From NCBI GenBank assembly GCA_037577475.1, contig CM075192.1:14727908-14791907 (forward strand): DNA of 64,000 bases, given 5' to 3'. Each line of letters opens with the position of its first letter. Position 1 is the first letter of the stretch. The notes under the pieces are model-generated. The model was not told where the DNA came from, made no database searches, and saw only the letters and a program-made list of their open reading frames with translations. Shown here piece after piece: positions 60,801 through 64,000 of the stretch. The position numbers and the translations under genes were made by a program. The DNA is from Chaunax sp. Z400 (taxonomy: Eukaryota > Chordata > Actinopteri > Lophiiformes > Chaunacidae).

Positions 60801-61775
60801 TTTTTACATTTACTCTTGTTCTTCATTTTGTTTTTCCACTGTTTTCGGCTCAGTCTCTCCATGTTCTCTGCTTTATTTGCATTGAACTTTGCAGATTTTG
60901 TAATATCTATATTCTTTGTGTTTTTTATCTTCGAGGCACCTTTAGGAAGAAAGAAAACATTTTAATATTATCTAAATTATCTAAATACTAACTTAACTGA
61001 ATGAAACATAAATCTTTTTCCACTTAATTACTCACCTATTTTGTTTTCCTTCTTTCTTGGTACAAGTTCCTCCTCCTTTACAGTCTGGTCTAAGTCCCCT
61101 TTCTCTCCATGCTCTCCTGTTGTCTCCGCCTGCTTTCGCCTTTTCCTTCGTTTCTTCCTTTTCTTACTGTGTGATGGAGCCACTTCTGTTTCACTGTCAC
61201 TCTCCTGCTGATGGTCATTGCTCCTCCAGTCTGGCACTGATCCCAGAGTCCGCAGGGTCCGCAGCAGGCTCTTCTTTCCAACCACCTTGGGCTGATCAGT
61301 GGACACATTCAGATGATACCGTAGTTGGTCAATTTGGAGCTAATCTTAACTCATTCATATGCCTTTGGTAATTTCATCTCTAAAAAGTAGAACTTGTTTT
61401 CCTAAACTGAAAAATAACCTGGAACTGTAGCTCTTACATAAATGTAGTGGATGAAAAGTACACCATTTCTCTCTCTGAGGTACAAAGTAGTAATAAATTT
61501 GTTTTGAAAACGTAATTAAGTACAACACTTAAGTACATACTTTCCACGGCTGAATAAAGCCATGTAGTCTATAATATACAATGCTAGACGGTAATGAAAT
61601 ATGATCTGTCGATCTGCCTACCTGATATCAACACTTGAAACAGGTAGGCTCACTAAACAGGATCAATTTTTACCTTCACATTGCTGCCGTTCGCCTTGTG
61701 TGTGTGTATGAGGGCAGATCTGTTAAGGATTGGATCCTCTTGCTCGTCATTCCAGTCTTCATCCTCATTAAACAT
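57786..61775 (-). CDS. rrp8: Ribosomal RNA-processing protein 8 (nucleomethylin), SAM-dependent methyltransferase
   Basis: Nucleolar enzyme that makes a base methylation (m1A) in large-subunit rRNA; the vertebrate protein is also reported in an energy-dependent rDNA-silencing complex with SIRT1 and SUV39H1 (both established knowledge). Seven coding exons on the minus strand, 61775-61674, 61291-61036, 60939-60081, 58951-58822, 58737-58631, 58529-58433 and 57899-57786, join with consistent phases to 554 codons plus TGA. Residues 1-340 are highly charged, with the KKRKKRRKRRK basic cluster in exon 2 fitting a nucleolar signal and the conserved LSRKQWKNK box near residue 149. Residues about 341-554 are the Rossmann methyltransferase: ARFRYINEVLYS, VVADFGCGDCKIA (motif I), FDLAA, CDMANVPLPD, VFCLSLMGTN, then LKPCVYKKR at the end. 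The protein is about 100 residues longer than I recall for human RRP8, all in the disordered half. Confidence 0.95.
58148..58172. repeat. poly-G tract
   Basis: 25 consecutive G on the plus strand (poly-C in the rrp8 transcript) inside the last rrp8 intron. The exact length is unreliable in any assembly. Confidence 0.95.
58433..58529 (-). CDS. rrp8: rrp8 coding exon 6
   Basis: Opens directly after an (ATT)n run ending in TATAG; donor AAG|GTGAGG. It encodes GALKIAEVASRFENVRSFIT then ALGNLGFKLVSK. The phase matches both neighbours. Confidence 0.93.
58531..58552. repeat. (TAA)n microsatellite at an rrp8 splice acceptor
   Basis: About seven TAA units on the plus strand, reading (TTA)n immediately upstream of the exon 6 acceptor on the minus strand and replacing a normal pyrimidine tract. 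Confidence 0.9.
58631..58737 (-). CDS. rrp8: rrp8 coding exon 5
   Basis: Acceptor TGTGTGCAG, donor AGGGG|GTAAAA. It encodes VPLPDASVDIAVFCLSLMGT and NLADFLAEANRVLKR, the VD.AVFCLSLMGTN core shared by RRP8 proteins. Confidence 0.95.
58822..58951 (-). CDS. rrp8: rrp8 coding exon 4 (SAM-binding motif I)
   Basis: Acceptor TCATTCCAG, donor AAT|GTAAGT. It encodes PPSLVVADFGCGDCKIARSV, KNKVHSFDLAAACELVT and VCDMAN. The FGCGD loop binds SAM, and the aspartate of FDL is the usual partner at the end of the second strand. Confidence 0.95.
60081..60939 (-). CDS. rrp8: rrp8 coding exon 3 (linker and start of methyltransferase)
   Basis: Acceptor CTTCCTAAAG, donor CACAA|GTGAGA. About 285 codons, Lys/Glu-rich, with MERLSRKQWKNKMKNKSKCK near the start and RMEQRLESARFRYINEVLYS then EAFWIYHRGYTGQVQRWP at the end, the N-terminal lobe of the RRP8 catalytic domain. 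Long antisense open frames over this exon are low-complexity shadows. Confidence 0.95.
61036..61291 (-). CDS. rrp8: rrp8 coding exon 2 (basic cluster)
   Basis: Begins after ACTGATCAG with PKVVGKKSLLRTLRTLGSVP, matching the K..LL.TLR.L segment of RRP8, and ends at ATAG|GTGAGT. It contains SDSETEV, a casein-kinase-like acidic serine patch, then the basic cluster HSKKRKKRRKRRKQ. The pyrimidine tract is weak, but frame and homology support the acceptor. Confidence 0.85.
61674..61775 (-). CDS. rrp8: rrp8 coding exon 1
   Basis: The start codon at 61775-61773 opens MFNEDEDWNDEQEDPILNRS and 14 more residues, with donor AAG|GTAAAA (phase 0). The acidic MF.E..W start resembles other RRP8 proteins. An acceptor-like TTTACAG lies 8 bases before the ATG, so the exon probably begins at 61783, after a short 5' UTR intron. 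Confidence 0.85.
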
Positions 61776-61885
61776 GTTAATGACTGTAAAGAATAAAGAC
61801 ACATATCTGTTAATCACTGCTGAAGATGAGAGCACCGCATCCAGTGTCACTTCACCTCGCTAACTCTGCTAACTCACTTTCTCAC

Positions 61886-62120
61886 CGGTTCGACTCTGAG
61901 GCGGCTGATGAGGGGACTCACAAGACAAACTGATTGTTTCGTTGTTTGCTTAAAAATGTTTTATAGAATGAACACGTAACTACATTCAATAGCTGAACAA
62001 ATTTCTTGTCAAATGCAAAAGCCACGTTGGTTTGTCTCATGTGCGTAAGGGAAGCAAAACAGAGTTTCAGGCGCGTGTAGATGACACGGCACCCCAGAGA
62101 TTTATGGGAAATGAAGTTTT
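61886..62120 (-). promoter_or_regulatory. Probable rrp8 promoter and 5' non-coding exon
   Basis: On the minus strand a donor CCG|GTGAGA at 61886-61885 could splice to the acceptor at 61786-61784, just before the start codon, giving a roughly 100-base 5' UTR intron. Upstream, 62095-62118 reads (minus) CTTCATTTCCCATAAATCTC, resembling a ZNF143/SBS-type element, which is frequent in promoters of housekeeping and ribosome-biogenesis genes. No TATA box was noticed. The transcription start is not determined. Confidence 0.45.
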
Positions 62121-62216
62121 TCCTAGCAGTTTTGTTAGATCAATTAAATTAACCTCAATTTTCTGTCGTTAATCAGGATTTGTAGAGTAAGCCTACAAAT
62201 TTCAACCATTTGTATC

Positions 62217-62240
62217 CTGAATGAATGAATGAATGAATGA
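62217..62240. repeat. (TGAA)n microsatellite
   Basis: Five to six TGAA units. Confidence 0.9.
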
Positions 62241-62512
62241 TATTTTTTATTAATTCTAGTTTTTAGGATTTTAGGTTTTCAAAGTGAAGAATTCCAGACT
62301 TCTATGAATGAAAAAATATCTATCTATCTATCTGTCAATAAACCCACACATTTTATGCTATTTCTGTTTTTGTTTTGTTTTAATGTTTTTATGTTCTATC
62401 TGGCATTTTGTTTGAACATGTTTTTGAACCATAGTATTGAAGTAACAATAGGCTTATTTTATTTAACCATGAAACCAGAAACATTGAGAGAGAGAAAAAA
62501 GATTTACAGCCT

Positions 62513-63362
62513 GTAAGACAAGATAAGATAAGATAAGAAGATACTTTATTCATCCCGCAAGGGGAAATTCTCTTGTTACAGCAGCATAGAACACAACATC
62601 AATACACACTGGTTAGAAAAAAGCAGCAAAGAACAGAGTATAGGCAGGTAAAGACATAACAGGTTAAAGTGACATGTTAAAGTGACAGTTGCGATAAATA
62701 GTATACAAGCACTATGGAATTATGTGCAGAGGTAGAAATATATACAAACATTACAGTGCAGTATATGTTTGGTGGGTTATGACTGTGACAGTGATATGTT
62801 GAACAGTAGGAAGGAATGATTTGAGATGTCTCTCAGTGGCACAGCGGGACATGACCAGTCTATCACTGAATGTGCTTCTGCAGCTGTTAACAGACCGAAA
62901 CAGAGGATGAGAGGGATTGTCCATGATGTCCAGGAGTTTGGACAGTATCCTACTCTCAACGACATCTTTCAGGGGGACCAGGCTGACCCCTAGGACTGAC
63001 CCTGCCTTCTTAAGAAGTTTGTCAATCCTATGGGCATCAGCAGATTTCACACTGTTACCCCAGCACACAACAACATTAAAAAGAACACTGGCTACCACTG
63101 ACTGATAAAAAATGTTCAGAATATTATCAGAAACATTGAAGGACCTGAGCTTCCTAAGAAAATAAAGTCGGCTCAGGCCCTTCTTGTAGGTGTGATGTGT
63201 GTTGATTGTCCAGTCCAGTTTGTTGTCCAGGTACAGTCCCAGGTATTTGTAGGACTGCACCATGTCAATGTCCATCCCCCGGATTGAGACAGGAATAAGT
63301 GGTGACTTCCGCTTTCTGTATGGCAGTTGTTCAACATAGATACATTTACTCAAATTGAACAT
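62513..63362 (-). mobile_element. 5'-truncated LINE, reverse-transcriptase C-terminal part and 3' tail
   Basis: A 203-codon minus-strand frame (63362-62751) reads QSYKYLGLYLDNKLDWTINT, RLYFLRKLRSFNVSDNIL, YQSVVASVLFNVVVCWGNSV and SVLGVSLVPLKDVVESRIL. This is the conserved end of the polymerase ORF in fish LINEs with an APE-type plan (Rex1/L2/jockey-like; exact clade not decided). The 3' UTR follows to 'tttcccct tgcgggatgaat' (minus) and ends in (CTTAT)n at about 62513-62536, the element's terminal repeat. The catalytic YxDD region is missing, so it is a dead 5'-truncated insertion. The frame is intact in what remains, suggesting it is fairly young. Confidence 0.85.
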
Positions 63363-63870
63363 TTACTACTGTACTTGAGAACTAATTTTAAGTATTTGTA
63401 CAGTACAGAGACTCTTTTCTTTTCATGCCACCTTCTACTCCACAACATTTTTGTGAGAAAATTGTATTCTTGTTAACCAACTACAACAGTAGTCATGATA
63501 ATATAATGATAGGGGACATATTTCTGCATTATGCTAGCTTTGAACCTTTAACACTTTTAGAACATTTTCAAGATTATGTGTATATAATTTTACTTAGATA
63601 ACATTCAAATGCAAGATTTTCACTTGTAGCAAAATATTTTTATTGTTTGGTATCAATGCTACTTCTAACACTGGCCTAAGAAGACAGTTCATATGTATGT
63701 ACTTGTTTACATTTCAAAATAATAAGAATCATTTCATAAGACACAATACCATAATACGATGTTAAATGTTAAGACATGTTCATTACTATAACCTGGAGTT
63801 GTTTTCAAATGCTTAAAAAAAACTATGACCTGAGGCGATGAATATTTTGACTTCCTGCAGTTCTGTCTGT
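63363..63870. other. Intergenic, nothing supported
   Basis: AT-rich, no open frame with a motif and no recognised repeat. Confidence 0.6.
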
Positions 63871-64000
63871 TGCCTATAGGGGGCGGTGCGATGTTTTCCT
63901 CCTCCACTATTGGGCGTACGTTCGGCGGCGGTGAGGGTGTGGACGCCCCACAGAATTCAATCTACTGGAGACTACCGCTAGCCATAACTTCTCCTCTGTT
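63871..64000. promoter_or_regulatory. Possible GC-rich promoter at the window edge
   Basis: Abrupt rise in GC and CpG after AT-rich DNA, with a GC-box-like GGGGGCGGTGCG at about 63881-63892, an inverted CCAAT box (ATTGG near 63908), and a CpG-rich GTTCGGCGGCGG. It may be the promoter or first exon of a gene lying to the right. Direction undetermined. Confidence 0.35.

Noticed and set aside
60606..60965. Hydrophobic 119-codon plus-strand frame (LLFFILFFHCF-like)
   Set aside because: It is antisense to the Lys/Glu-rich rrp8 exon 3; the apparent membrane protein is the complement of AAA/GAA codons.
1..64000. CRISPR arrays, operons, phage or bacterial systems
   Set aside because: No spaced direct-repeat arrays or bacterial gene structure; every supported gene is intron-containing and vertebrate.

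Overview
The window is nuclear genomic DNA of a ray-finned fish, most likely a percomorph teleost. It has low gene density, long introns with GT-AG boundaries, CA/TG microsatellites, tRNA-headed SINEs, Tc1-like transposase debris, and several interspersed repeats I recognise as common in teleosts. There is no prokaryotic or organellar content. I worked by eye: exon boundaries come from splice signals plus reading-frame continuity, and family names from recognised protein motifs, with no database search.

Three gene units are supported. (1) nectin3, + strand: five coding exons between 11835 and 23039 encode three Ig domains, a membrane helix and a tail ending in the afadin-binding sequence EWYV. 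The signal-peptide exon lies to the left of the window. A long 3' UTR probably follows, with candidate poly(A) signals near 24100 and 26528. (2) A nectin/PVR-like Ig gene, + strand, 48879-54737, about 26 kb downstream of nectin3. It has at least eleven exon-like blocks laid out as V, C, C, split Ig, C, C, C, split Ig, membrane helix, tail. Nearly every ectodomain exon after the second carries a stop or frameshift, so in this assembly it reads as a pseudogene. (3) rrp8 (nucleomethylin), - strand: seven coding exons from 61775 down to 57786 join in frame to a 554-residue protein. It has a lysine-rich N-terminal half and a complete SAM-dependent methyltransferase domain. It converges on the Ig pseudogene.

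The DNA between nectin3 and the Ig pseudogene (about 26.5-48.8 kb) has no host gene I can support. It holds a decayed Tc1-like transposase (30.66-31.14 kb), a decayed non-LTR retrotransposon with a restriction-like endonuclease end (37.49-39.47 kb), SINEs and several unclassified teleost repeats. A second, 5'-truncated LINE fragment sits at 62.51-63.36 kb upstream of rrp8. The last 120 bases are GC-rich and may be the promoter of a gene beyond the window.

The most unusual content is the eroded multi-domain Ig gene. It appears to have been built by repeated duplication of nectin-type exon modules next to nectin3, the position where mammals carry CD96, and has since been broken.
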